Below, piece after piece: positions 1 through 6,642 of a stretch of DNA of 6,887 nt. The position numbers and the translations under genes were made by a program. A model generated the notes under the pieces. It was not told where the DNA came from. It made no database searches and saw nothing but the letters and a program-made list of their open reading frames with translations. The stretch is taken from positions 1 through 6,887 of the forward strand of contig JAQGMT010000468.1 of the NCBI GenBank assembly GCA_028292185.1, read 5' to 3'. The DNA is from Ramlibacter sp. Lineage in GTDB: Bacteria; Pseudomonadota; Gammaproteobacteria; Burkholderiales; Burkholderiaceae_C. Positions within the stretch are counted from its first letter, which is position 1; each line of letters starts with the position of its first letter.

Positions 1-10
1 TCCCTTGTCG

Positions 11-721
11 TCAGAACGCGTCGGCGCCGCTGCGGGCCGCCGATTTGCTGAAATAGGCGTGCAGCTTGTCGAGGTGATTGGCCATGAGCCGCACCGCCTC
101 GTCGGCGTCGCCACGCCGCAGGCTGCTCACGATCTGCCGGTGCGTGCTGACGGTGGTGGGCCTTGGCCCCACCTTGTATTGCTCCATCAGCTTGAGGACC
201 AGGTCGGTCAGGGCGGACACCAGGATCACCAACACTTCGTTGCGCGTGGCGTGGCCCAGCAAGCGGTAAAAATCCAGCAGCTGCAGCCGCCTTTGCGCCA
301 TGTTGCCTTCCTTGCTCAGGCGTTGCGTGAGCGCGATGCTTTCCTCGAGCCGGTCGAAGTCAGCTTCGCTGCCACGCTCGCACGCGAGCCGCACCACGGC
401 GCTCAGGACGATGGTGCGGCTTTCAGTCAGGCTGGCAATCGAGATGCCGCCGACATCGAGCACGTCATTGAGCGACTGCGTCACGAGATCGGTGTTGGCC
501 TGCCTGATGAAGGTGCCGCCCTTGGGCCCCTTGCGAAGCTCGATCACGCCGCCGCGTTCCAGGCTGCGCAGTGCCTCGCGCACCGCGGAACGGGACACGC
601 CGTATTTCTCGGCCAGGTCCCGCTCCGACTGCAGCTTGTGCCCGGGCTTCAGGTCGCCGCGGGACACCCGCGCCCGGATGTCCCCGGAGATGGCCTCGAA
701 AACGCGCGCTTCCCGATCCAT
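11..721 (-). CDS. GntR family (FadR-type, FCD domain) transcriptional regulator
   Basis: This 236-residue protein is probably the local repressor of the catabolic operon. Residues ~6-73 form a winged helix-turn-helix: LKPGHKLQSERDLAEKYGVS, then SRSAVREALRSLE and a GPKGGTF wing. Arg34, Arg44 and Arg48 fall where FadR uses three arginines to contact TGG-N5-CCA sites. Residues ~95-225 form the all-helical FCD effector domain. His194 and His216 (THRQI, ANHLDKL) match the last two FCD metal ligands, but the Asp and His of the first pair (D-x3-H) are Leu148 and Tyr152. I chose the ATG at 721 because GGAG lies 7 bases upstream. An in-frame ATG at 736 would overlap the preceding gene and has no better site. 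It is the last gene of the operon, 4 bases after the TctC stop, so it is probably co-transcribed and autoregulated. The family is certain; the effector is unknown. Confidence 0.93.
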   Translation of the reverse strand: MDREARVFEAISGDIRARVSRGDLKPGHKLQSERDLAEKYGVSRSAVREALRSLERGGVIELRKGPKGGTFIRQANTDLVTQSLNDVLDVGGISIASLTESRTIVLSAVVRLACERGSEADFDRLEESIALTQRLSKEGNMAQRRLQLLDFYRLLGHATRNEVLVILVSALTDLVLKLMEQYKVGPRPTTVSTHRQIVSSLRRGDADEAVRLMANHLDKLHAYFSKSAARSGADAF

Positions 722-725
722 CCGG

Positions 726-1694
726 CTACTCCGCAACCACGCCCGCGGCTTTGATCATGGCCGCGGTGTCCAGAGACTCCGCCGCGATGGTGTCGCGCAG
801 CTGCTTGCCGTCGCCAGCGACCACGTTCAATCCCCTGGACGTGACGTTCTGCTCCGCGAATTGCGGATCCGAGAGCACATCCTTCACCGCGCTGCGGATT
901 TGACTGACGACTTCGGGCGGCGTGCCGGCGGGCGCGAGCAGTCCGTACCAGATCGAGACCTTCGCATACGGATAGCCCTGCTCAGGCGTCGTGGTGACCT
1001 TGGGGTACTGCGCGATGTGCGAGTTGCCCGCGATGGCGATCGGCTTGATCTTGCCGGCTTGCACCAGAGGCGCGATCACGGCGGCACTGCCGGCGCCGAG
1101 CTGCACGTCGCCGGCGGCCAACGCCGTGAGGTTGGGGGTGATGCCGTTGTAGGGGATATGGGCGATGTCCAGGTGCTCGCGGTCGTTGATCAGCGAGAAC
1201 AGCAGATGGGGCTGGCTGCCGTTGCCGAACGAGCCGTAGTTCAGCGTGCCCGGCTTCTTCCTCGCCAGCGCCACCACTTCCTTCAGCGAGTTCGCGGGCA
1301 GCTGCGAATTCGCGACGATCAGCTGGTCGGCCTGCACCATCATCGTGATCGGCTCGAAGCTCTTGTCGGGGTCGTACGGAAGCTTCTTGTAGAGAAAGCG
1401 GTTGCCCACCATGGTCTGGTTCACCGTTGCCAGCAAGGTGTAGCCGTCGGCCGGGGCTCTGGCCACCTGCGCGGCGCCGATGGTCGAACCTGCGCCCGCC
1501 TTGTTCTCGACGACGATGGGTTGCTTCCAGCGCTCGGACAGCTTTGCGCCGACCGCGCGCGTGAGCACGTCGACGCCGCCGCCCGGTGCGAAGGGCACGA
1601 TGATGGTGATCGGCTTGGATGGGTAGGCCTGCGCCTGCGCGGCCAGCGAGCCGGCCGCCATGAGGCAGGCCGCGAGAGCGGGTTTGAGGTTCAC
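726..1694 (-). CDS. Tripartite tricarboxylate transporter (TctC/Bug family) periplasmic substrate-binding protein
   Basis: This is a 322-residue extracytoplasmic binding protein that would capture a carboxylate in the periplasm. The N terminus is a Sec signal peptide: Lys4, then a hydrophobic run, with cleavage predicted after AQA at residue 23. Family signatures follow in order: IIVPFAPGGGVD (31-42), the ENKAGAGSTIGA loop (63-74), YGSFGNGSQPHL (153-164), AHIPYNG (178-184) and the YGLLAPAGTPPEVV segment (250-263). The length is typical for Bug proteins. The start is a GTG at 1694 with AAGGA 7 bases upstream; opening the frame up to 1883 would add 63 residues overlapping the PrpF gene. No TctA or TctB membrane subunit is encoded here, as is common for Burkholderiales Bug proteins, so it must use permeases encoded elsewhere or act as a sensor. 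The ligand is presumably the aromatic acid or a pathway intermediate, which is inference from position only. Confidence 0.93.
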   Translation of the reverse strand: MNLKPALAACLMAAGSLAAQAQAYPSKPITIIVPFAPGGGVDVLTRAVGAKLSERWKQPIVVENKAGAGSTIGAAQVARAPADGYTLLATVNQTMVGNRFLYKKLPYDPDKSFEPITMMVQADQLIVANSQLPANSLKEVVALARKKPGTLNYGSFGNGSQPHLLFSLINDREHLDIAHIPYNGITPNLTALAAGDVQLGAGSAAVIAPLVQAGKIKPIAIAGNSHIAQYPKVTTTPEQGYPYAKVSIWYGLLAPAGTPPEVVSQIRSAVKDVLSDPQFAEQNVTSRGLNVVAGDGKQLRDTIAAESLDTAAMIKAAGVVAE

Positions 1695-1743
1695 TGGATG
1701 TTCCTTGGACTGATGTTGATGAGTGACGCGCTGCCCTCGGCTG

Positions 1744-2880
1744 TCACGCGTAGACGTGGCCGTCGAACAAGCGGCGGGTGGTTCGATAGAAAGAGCCGTG
1801 CTCGGCCTTCCAGCCCTGCGCGTCGCGGCAGACGTCCGCGGCCACGACGAGCACGCCTGAAGGCATGGCGATGCGCAGTGCACCGGCGTCGCGCTGGGGC
1901 CGTGCCAGGCTTGCGGGAAGGCTGCCTTCGATCTGCATGGCCACTGCCGTGCAAAGCGAGCCCGTCAGCGGCAGCGCGCGATGCGGCTGGCCGTTGGACA
2001 GCATTCGAACGACGAGGTCGCAATCGCGCTCCTCGATCACCTGCCGGTCCAGCGTGGTGGTGCGCCGGGGTGCGCTCACCGCGGCGACGTAGGGGATGGC
2101 GCGGATGGCAGCCGCCGCCTCTCGGTTGGGCGCGATGCCCATGGCCACGGAACCTTGCAATCGCAGTTCCGCCAGTGCGCTCATCGCCGTCGCGTTGGCG
2201 CCCAATTCGTCCGGCGACTCGCCGCCGGTCAGCCCGAGTTCCGATGCGGCGACGAACACGCAGGCATTCGCCGCGTCCACCAGCGAGACGGTCACTGCGC
2301 CGAGGCCGGGCAGCTCGAAGGATTGGGTGACGCGGCCTGACGGCAGCAGCCGCCCCGTGGATGCGCCGCCGGGCTCCAGGAAGTCGAGCCGCACGGGCGC
2401 CCCCGTGCCGTCGACCCCGGGTATCGCGAGGCTGCCTTCTTCCAGCGACTGACCGCCTCGCACCTGGAAATGCGCGCGGATCAGCTTGCCGGTGTTGGTG
2501 TTGTGGATGCGCACGCCGGCTTCGCCGTCGCGCGGTACGTCCACCAGGCCTTCGTCCACCGCGAACGGACCGATCGCGGACGACATGTTGCCGCAATTGC
2601 TGCTGTAGTCCACAAGGGCGTCCTGCACCTGCACCTGAGCGAAGGTGTAGTCGACATCGGCGCCGTCGATGGTGGGCGGTCCCACAACGCAAACCTTCGA
2701 CAGCGAGGAGACGCCGCCGCCCATGCCATTGAGCTGGCGCCCATAGCGATCGGGCGTGCCCATGGCCCTGAGAAAAATCTCATCCCATTGCGCGCGATCG
2801 GCGGGCAGGTCGCGGGCGTGGAACACGATGGCCTTGCTCGTGCCTCCACGAATGAAGGCAGCGGGAAAACGGCGGCGCAT
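1744..2880 (-). CDS. PrpF family isomerase/tautomerase (2-methylaconitate isomerase / 4-oxalomesaconate tautomerase-like)
   Basis: This 378-residue protein has the diaminopimelate-epimerase-like double-domain fold of PrpF. Family members include PrpF (cis-trans isomerisation of 2-methylaconitate) and the GalD/LigU tautomerases of 4-oxalomesaconate. All are cofactor-free proton-shuttling enzymes on unsaturated polycarboxylates. Visible motifs are FIRGGTSKAIVF (9-20), LNGMGGGVSSLSKVCVV (50-66), SSNCGNMSSAIGPFAV (93-108) and the C-terminal RTTRRLFDGHVY segment. Lys62 and Cys96 match the catalytic Lys/Cys pair known in the family (Lys66/Cys100 in LigU, Lys73/Cys107 in PrpF, from memory), with the same 34-residue spacing. 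AGGA lies 7 bases before the ATG at 2880. The gene follows the FAH gene by 10 bases. There is no prpB, prpC or acnD nearby, so a methylcitrate-cycle role is unlikely. In this operon it would act on the ring-opened product. The exact substrate is unknown. Confidence 0.9.
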   Translation of the reverse strand: MRRRFPAAFIRGGTSKAIVFHARDLPADRAQWDEIFLRAMGTPDRYGRQLNGMGGGVSSLSKVCVVGPPTIDGADVDYTFAQVQVQDALVDYSSNCGNMSSAIGPFAVDEGLVDVPRDGEAGVRIHNTNTGKLIRAHFQVRGGQSLEEGSLAIPGVDGTGAPVRLDFLEPGGASTGRLLPSGRVTQSFELPGLGAVTVSLVDAANACVFVAASELGLTGGESPDELGANATAMSALAELRLQGSVAMGIAPNREAAAAIRAIPYVAAVSAPRRTTTLDRQVIEERDCDLVVRMLSNGQPHRALPLTGSLCTAVAMQIEGSLPASLARPQRDAGALRIAMPSGVLVVAADVCRDAQGWKAEHGSFYRTTRRLFDGHVYA

Positions 2881-2890
2881 GGGATTTCCT

Positions 2891-3778
2891 TTAATAGGCG
2901 CGCGGCGAAACGGCTTCGCACTCGCGCACCGGCAACGTCATCGCGCCGACCTGCTCGATCTCGATGCGCACCTCATCTCCGGGGCTGACAGGCCCGACCC
3001 CTTCGGGCGTGCCGGACGCGATCACGTCGCCCGGCTGCAGCGTCATAACCGATGAAGCCATTTCGATCAGCTCGGCGATGCCCACGATCATGTCGCGGGT
3101 GTTGGCGCTCTGCTTCAACTCGCCGTTCACCCACAGCTGGTTCTTCAGCGATTCCGGTGCGGCGACCTCGTCCGCGGTGACGATCCAGGGGCCCATCGGC
3201 GTGAAAGTCTCGAACGATTTTCGCATCGAGCGCTCTTCTTCGGCCACCCCTTTTTCGATACGCATCGTGGCATCGATCAGGCAGGAATAACCGAAGACGA
3301 AGTCCATCGCCTTCTCGCGCGGGACGTTGCGAGCCAGCCGCGAAATGACAACCGCGAGTTCCGATTCGTGATCGAAGCGCCGCTGCGATCCTTTGGGCAG
3401 CAGCAGTGCGCCGCCCGCCCCAACCAGGGACCCGGGCGCTTTGAGGAACAGCCCTTGTTCACGTGCGGATCGGCCGCCCTGCGTGACGGTCCGGCTGCCC
3501 AGTTCGCCGATGTGCTTCTGGTAATTGGCCGGGGCGGCCAGGATGTGCTGCGGTGCTGGGTTGGGCGCCAGCAGGCGAACCGACGACAGTGCGGTCGCCG
3601 GCGCGCTGGTGCGGAAATTCGCCAGCTTGTTGCGCATCGTCGGCCAGTTGGCGATCAGCCAGTTCATGCGCTGGCGCGGCAGATGCGCGAGGAAGTCGGG
3701 CAGGGCGGCCGTGATGTCGTACACGGCGTCGCCGTCGACCACGCCGAGCCGGTAATCGTTGAAGGAGGCGAGTTTCAT
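2891..3778 (-). CDS. Fumarylacetoacetate hydrolase (FAH) family protein, probable fumarylpyruvate/maleylpyruvate-type hydrolase
   Basis: This 295-residue cytoplasmic hydrolase would cleave the C-C bond of the ring-opened diketo-acid, releasing pyruvate and fumarate (or maleate) in a gentisate-type pathway. Residues 1-~70 form the small N-terminal domain common in this family. The catalytic FAH domain starts around APANYQKHIGE (82-92). The metal site is recognisable: Glu138 and Glu140 in DHESELAVVI, and Asp169 in SCLIDATMR, which replaces the usual NDVTxR version. SFETFTPMGPWIVT (188-201) and DVIASGTPEGVG (251-262) are standard family motifs. I start at the ATG at 3778, 10 bases after the dioxygenase stop. 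Its Shine-Dalgarno is weak, so translational coupling is likely. The frame stays open upstream to 3952, but that part only shadows the dioxygenase gene. The family also contains decarboxylases and oxaloacetate hydrolases, so the assignment rests largely on the adjacent ring-cleavage gene. Confidence 0.9.
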   Translation of the reverse strand: MKLASFNDYRLGVVDGDAVYDITAALPDFLAHLPRQRMNWLIANWPTMRNKLANFRTSAPATALSSVRLLAPNPAPQHILAAPANYQKHIGELGSRTVTQGGRSAREQGLFLKAPGSLVGAGGALLLPKGSQRRFDHESELAVVISRLARNVPREKAMDFVFGYSCLIDATMRIEKGVAEEERSMRKSFETFTPMGPWIVTADEVAAPESLKNQLWVNGELKQSANTRDMIVGIAELIEMASSVMTLQPGDVIASGTPEGVGPVSPGDEVRIEIEQVGAMTLPVRECEAVSPRAY

Positions 3779-3788
3779 CAGGAGAGCT

Positions 3789-4865
3789 TCACAATGGTTT
3801 TTGGTGGCCGCCGTTTTCCGCCAGGGCTTCTTCGAAGAAGTAGCCCAGCGCCGACATGGCCGGAATGTCGTTGACCTGGAACAGCACGGCTTGCGCATTG
3901 GAGCGATTGAGGTGCTCGTGCCAGGCCCAAGGTTGGACGGTGAGGAAGTCACCCGTGTTCCATTCGTAGGGTATGCCGTTCACGATGGTCGTGCCTTGTC
4001 CGCTGACGACGTAATAAAGCTTGCTGCCGGTGTGCCGGCGCGCGCGTGTATGCGTGTGGGGCCTGAGCATCTGCAGGCGCATGCCCATGGTCCGCATCAC
4101 CGGGCCGCCGTTCAGGGGATTGCGGTATTCGAGCACTACGTCCTCGAAAGGATCCGGCTCCAGGCCCGCCGCCTGTTGCAAGGCCGTCTGCGCCATTTCG
4201 CGCGGATAGGCCAGCAAGGGATTGTTGGCGCCGGCCGGCGCGCAGCCAGGCGGGCTCATCAGGCCGCTGCCGTAGCGGCGCCATGAGCTGTCCGGGACGG
4301 CATCCACTTTCTGCTGCAGTTGCTCGGACGGCTCGAAAAAGGTCGCGTGCATCGACTTCATCAGCGAGATGTCCAGCACGTCGAGCCAGATCATGGGCTC
4401 CTTGCCGTGGTACTCGTGGTCGTGCCACGTCATGCCGGGCGTGAGCACGAGGTCGCCCTCGTTCATCGCGTAGCGTTCGCCATTCACGGTGGTGGTCGCC
4501 CCGTTGCCCTTCATGATGAAGCGGAAGGCGTTGGCCGTATGCCGATGGTTGCTCGCGATTTCACCCGGCAGGATGACCTGGATCGAGGCCCAGAACGTGT
4601 GCGTCGTGCCGTAAGGCAGCCCAGGATTGTGCAGCCTCAGCGTGCGGCGATTGCCGCCAGGTTCGAGCGTGAGCTGCTTGCCCAATCGATCGAGCAGGGG
4701 CGCGAGGTCGGTCCAGCGCCAGTGCACCGTCTGGCTCGCCGACTGGGGTGTGCGGGAGAACAGCGGCGGATCGTCGGGCTGGTGCACCCTGCAATTGAAT
4801 TTAGCGAGGTCTTCTTTCAAGGCCCTGCGAGCGGCCTCGTCGGCCATTGTGTGTTGCTGCGCCAT
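3789..4865 (-). CDS. Gentisate 1,2-dioxygenase family bicupin ring-cleavage dioxygenase
   Basis: This 358-residue protein is a two-cupin Fe(II) dioxygenase of the family that opens the ring of gentisate between the carboxyl- and hydroxyl-bearing carbons, giving maleylpyruvate. The N-terminal cupin carries HRH at His107/His109 (SNHRHTANAFRFIMKG) and the third ligand in TWHDHEYHG (His148), matching the usual 2-His-1-His site. The C-terminal cupin has HTH at 270/272 and WHEH at 316-318, so it may also hold metal. Length is normal for the family (about 340-380). GGAGG lies 8 bases before the ATG at 4865, and only 3 bases separate it from the hydroxylase stop. Related enzymes with the same fold accept salicylate, 5-aminosalicylate, 5-nitrosalicylate or 1-hydroxy-2-naphthoate, so the substrate could be a substituted gentisate. 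I am confident in the family and less so in gentisate itself. Confidence 0.92.
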   Translation of the reverse strand: MAQQHTMADEAARRALKEDLAKFNCRVHQPDDPPLFSRTPQSASQTVHWRWTDLAPLLDRLGKQLTLEPGGNRRTLRLHNPGLPYGTTHTFWASIQVILPGEIASNHRHTANAFRFIMKGNGATTTVNGERYAMNEGDLVLTPGMTWHDHEYHGKEPMIWLDVLDISLMKSMHATFFEPSEQLQQKVDAVPDSSWRRYGSGLMSPPGCAPAGANNPLLAYPREMAQTALQQAAGLEPDPFEDVVLEYRNPLNGGPVMRTMGMRLQMLRPHTHTRARRHTGSKLYYVVSGQGTTIVNGIPYEWNTGDFLTVQPWAWHEHLNRSNAQAVLFQVNDIPAMSALGYFFEEALAENGGHQKPL

Positions 4866-4868
4866 ACC

Positions 4869-6542
4869 TCAAGCCTCCGCGATGACAGCTTTGAACGAAA
4901 CCGGCTCGGCGCGGCCGGCGATGGCGCCGCGCACGGTATCCACCAGCGTCGCCACGTCTTCGGGCAGCGCGTCGCCGCGCCACGACACCTGGCCGTCGGG
5001 GCGCACCAGCACCAGGCGGCGCTCATAGAGGCGCGCGGCGTTCTCGTCCTGCAGGTCGACTACTTCCAAGGGCAGGCCGGCCGCCGCGGCCGTCTTGCGC
5101 AGCGCCTGGACGTCCGGGGGATTCGCGCCGAAGCGCAGCAACACGAAACCCTTGCCGAACAGGTCCAAGGTCGACTTGCCTTCTCCGATCCAGGCATGGG
5201 GCGCCCGCGAGCCCGGCCGCGCGGTCGGCGTGTACTTCGAAACCTCCAGCGGCGGGCATGGCGTGCCGTCAGGCACCACGACGGGCGAGCCCTCGTAGAC
5301 GTAGCCCAGATGCACGCCGATCGAAAACCATTCGCGGCGCATCATCTCGGTGTAGCGTTCGCCGTATTCGCGCCGCGCCGACTCCACTTCGGGGTCGTTG
5401 CTGTCGAACACGCGCGGGTCGGGCTGCAGGATGCGCGGCGACAGCATGCGGCGCAGGTTCTCCGTCGCTTCGCCGACATTGCGCACTGCCACGGGCAACT
5501 GCTCCACCTCGTAACTTTCCAGCAGGTGCTCGCCGCCCCAGCCTTGCAGGACACCGGCCAGCTTCCAGGACAGGTTGACCACGTCGAGCAAACCCGTGTT
5601 CATGCCGAAGCCGCCGGTCGGCGAAGTGAGGTGCGCCGCATCGCCGGCGATGAAGACGCGGCCTTTGCCGTAGTGGCGGGCAACCAGCTGGCGGCGTACC
5701 CAGGGCAGCATCGAAAGGATCTCGAAATCGAACGGCTTGCCGACGGCGCGAACGATGGCGGCGCGCGCCTCGTCTTCGGTCAAGGTGCGCTTCTCGGAAT
5801 CGCCGATCAGCGAAAAGCGCCACTGGTCCCGGCCATTGATCGCCACCAGCGTGGCCCACGTTCCTTCCGGCCCGATGAAGATGAAGCGATAGCCGGGCTT
5901 CTTGTCGTGCAGCTGTTCCAGGCCGTCGCATCGAAAGACGATATTGGTGGTGTAAGTGAGGACGGCGTCGCCTTCCATCTCGATGCCCAGCGACTGGCGC
6001 ACCTTGCTCGCGCCGCCATCGCAGCCCACCAGGTAGTCCGCTGAAATGGTTCGCTGCTCGCCGGTTCGCACATCCTGCACGATCGCTTCGACGTGGGTGC
6101 CGCGGTCCTCGAATTCGAGCAGTTCGGTTTCGAAGCGCAAGGACACCGATGGCGAGCTCTTGGCGAAACGCTGTAGCACCGGATCGAAGAAGTTCTGCGG
6201 GCAGCGCTCGCGCTTTTGCGGGCTGTGGGGCGGCGGCTTCTCCTGGCTCGGCGGCGGGAAGGGCTCGCGGCCGAATTCGTAGCCGTTGAGGTGGGTGACC
6301 CAGGCGCAATCCTGGGGGTAGTCACGGTTGTAGCCCGCGGACTCCACCCAATCGACGATGCCCCACCGCCGGCAGAACTCCATCGCGCGGATCCCGACCA
6401 TGTCCATCTTCGGCTGGGCCACGCTCCCGTCGCCTTTTTCGATCAGGGTGCATGCGACGCCGCGCCATCCCAGGTCGCCGGCCAGTGCAAGGCCGACAGG
6501 GCCGCCACCGATGATGAGTACAGAAGTTCGGGATGAATGCAT
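4869..6542 (-). CDS. FAD-dependent aromatic hydroxylase (class A flavoprotein monooxygenase, TfdB/MhpA/phenol hydroxylase type)
   Basis: This 557-residue single-component flavin monooxygenase would hydroxylate an aromatic ring using NAD(P)H and O2. The FAD Rossmann motif is VLIIGGGPVGLALA (8-21), with the ribose-binding acid Glu35. The DG motif is YLVGCDGGASKVR (170-182). The GD motif is VFIAGDAAHLTSPTGGFGMNTG (296-317), where Asp301 contacts FAD. Residues ~455-545 form the thioredoxin-like C-terminal domain found in phenol hydroxylase, TfdB and MhpA but not in the ~400-residue 3-hydroxybenzoate 6-hydroxylases. A proline- and lysine-rich loop lies at ~93-118. The start is the ATG at 6542. The frame stays open to 6629, but that would begin upstream of the predicted transcription start. 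The Shine-Dalgarno is poor (GGA 4 bases upstream) behind a U8 run. As first gene of the operon it probably makes the dioxygenase substrate. The natural substrate cannot be read from sequence. Confidence 0.93.
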   Translation of the reverse strand: MHSSRTSVLIIGGGPVGLALAGDLGWRGVACTLIEKGDGSVAQPKMDMVGIRAMEFCRRWGIVDWVESAGYNRDYPQDCAWVTHLNGYEFGREPFPPPSQEKPPPHSPQKRERCPQNFFDPVLQRFAKSSPSVSLRFETELLEFEDRGTHVEAIVQDVRTGEQRTISADYLVGCDGGASKVRQSLGIEMEGDAVLTYTTNIVFRCDGLEQLHDKKPGYRFIFIGPEGTWATLVAINGRDQWRFSLIGDSEKRTLTEDEARAAIVRAVGKPFDFEILSMLPWVRRQLVARHYGKGRVFIAGDAAHLTSPTGGFGMNTGLLDVVNLSWKLAGVLQGWGGEHLLESYEVEQLPVAVRNVGEATENLRRMLSPRILQPDPRVFDSNDPEVESARREYGERYTEMMRREWFSIGVHLGYVYEGSPVVVPDGTPCPPLEVSKYTPTARPGSRAPHAWIGEGKSTLDLFGKGFVLLRFGANPPDVQALRKTAAAAGLPLEVVDLQDENAARLYERRLVLVRPDGQVSWRGDALPEDVATLVDTVRGAIAGRAEPVSFKAVIAEA

Positions 6543-6587
6543 GGGTCCAGAAGAAAAAAAACGGGCGGGCGAGACTGCCGCTAAAAG
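6543..6587 (-). other. Operon 5' leader with an eight-U run
   Basis: This is the untranslated stretch between the operator pair and the hydroxylase ATG. In the transcript a GC-rich segment (6562-6583, GCGG...CCGC can pair only weakly) is followed directly by eight U residues (6561-6554), then CUUCUGGACCC and the AUG. There is no strong Shine-Dalgarno. The U run could serve ribosomal protein S1 binding, or together with the weak stem cause some early termination. No open frame or known riboswitch is visible here. Confidence 0.4.
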
Positions 6588-6612
6588 TGGTCTGACCAAG
6601 TTGGTCGGACCG
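6588..6612. promoter_or_regulatory. Tandem FadR/GntR-type operator: two GGTCNGACC palindromes
   Basis: Site A, TGGTCTGACCA (6588-6598), is a perfect 11-base palindrome around its central base. Site B, TGGTCGGACCG (6602-6612), is the same element with one outer mismatch. Their centres (6593 and 6607) are 14 bases apart. Both fit the TGG-N5-CCA form bound by FadR-type GntR proteins, and the operon's own regulator keeps the three arginines that read this sequence in FadR. The pair starts 2 bases downstream of the predicted -10 and covers the transcription start, a position suited to repression. Confidence 0.7.
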
Positions 6613-6613
6613 A

Positions 6614-6642
6614 ATTCTAGGCAATGCACCTTGGGAGATCAA
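6614..6642 (-). promoter_or_regulatory. Predicted sigma70 promoter of the six-gene operon
   Basis: On the minus strand, TTGATC (6642-6637) is followed by a 17-base spacer and TAGAAT (6619-6614), close to the sigma70 consensus with ideal spacing. The predicted start of transcription is near 6607, giving a leader of about 65 bases before the ATG at 6542. This is the only good promoter seen upstream of the hydroxylase gene, and the small gaps between the six genes suggest that one transcript covers them all. Confidence 0.65.

Noticed and set aside
1695..1883. N-terminal extension of the TctC protein to an ATG at 1883
   Set aside because: It would overlap the PrpF gene by 140 bases and bury the signal peptide. 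The GTG at 1694 has an AAGGA site and puts the signal peptide at the N terminus.
300..2330. A 676-codon open frame on the plus strand
   Set aside because: It lies antisense to the GntR, TctC and PrpF genes, which have clear family motifs. Its translation is low-complexity, rich in Arg/Ala/Ser, with no recognisable domain. It is a typical shadow in GC-rich DNA.
1691..2692. A 333-codon minus-strand frame inside the PrpF gene
   Set aside because: It is out of frame with PrpF and extremely Arg-rich. PrpF in the other frame has intact catalytic motifs over its full length.
1744..2880. A methylcitrate-cycle role (true prpF) for the isomerase
   Set aside because: No prpB, prpC, prpD or acnD genes are nearby, and the gene is packed between a FAH hydrolase and a TctC gene in an aromatic catabolic operon.
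3779..3952. N-terminal extension of the FAH protein to an ATG at 3952
   Set aside because: The added 58 residues only shadow the dioxygenase gene and match no FAH feature. MKLASFNDYRLGVV at 3778 is a typical FAH-family beginning.
4320..6044. A 574-codon open frame on the plus strand
   Set aside because: It is antisense to the flavin monooxygenase and dioxygenase genes. The protein has His/Arg/Ala-rich composition without motifs, as expected for the mirrored third-position GC bias.
6543..6629. N-terminal extension of the monooxygenase to an ATG at 6629
   Set aside because: The extension would start upstream of the predicted -10 and transcription start and would cover both operators. Class A monooxygenases normally begin just before the GxGxxG motif, which fits the ATG at 6542.
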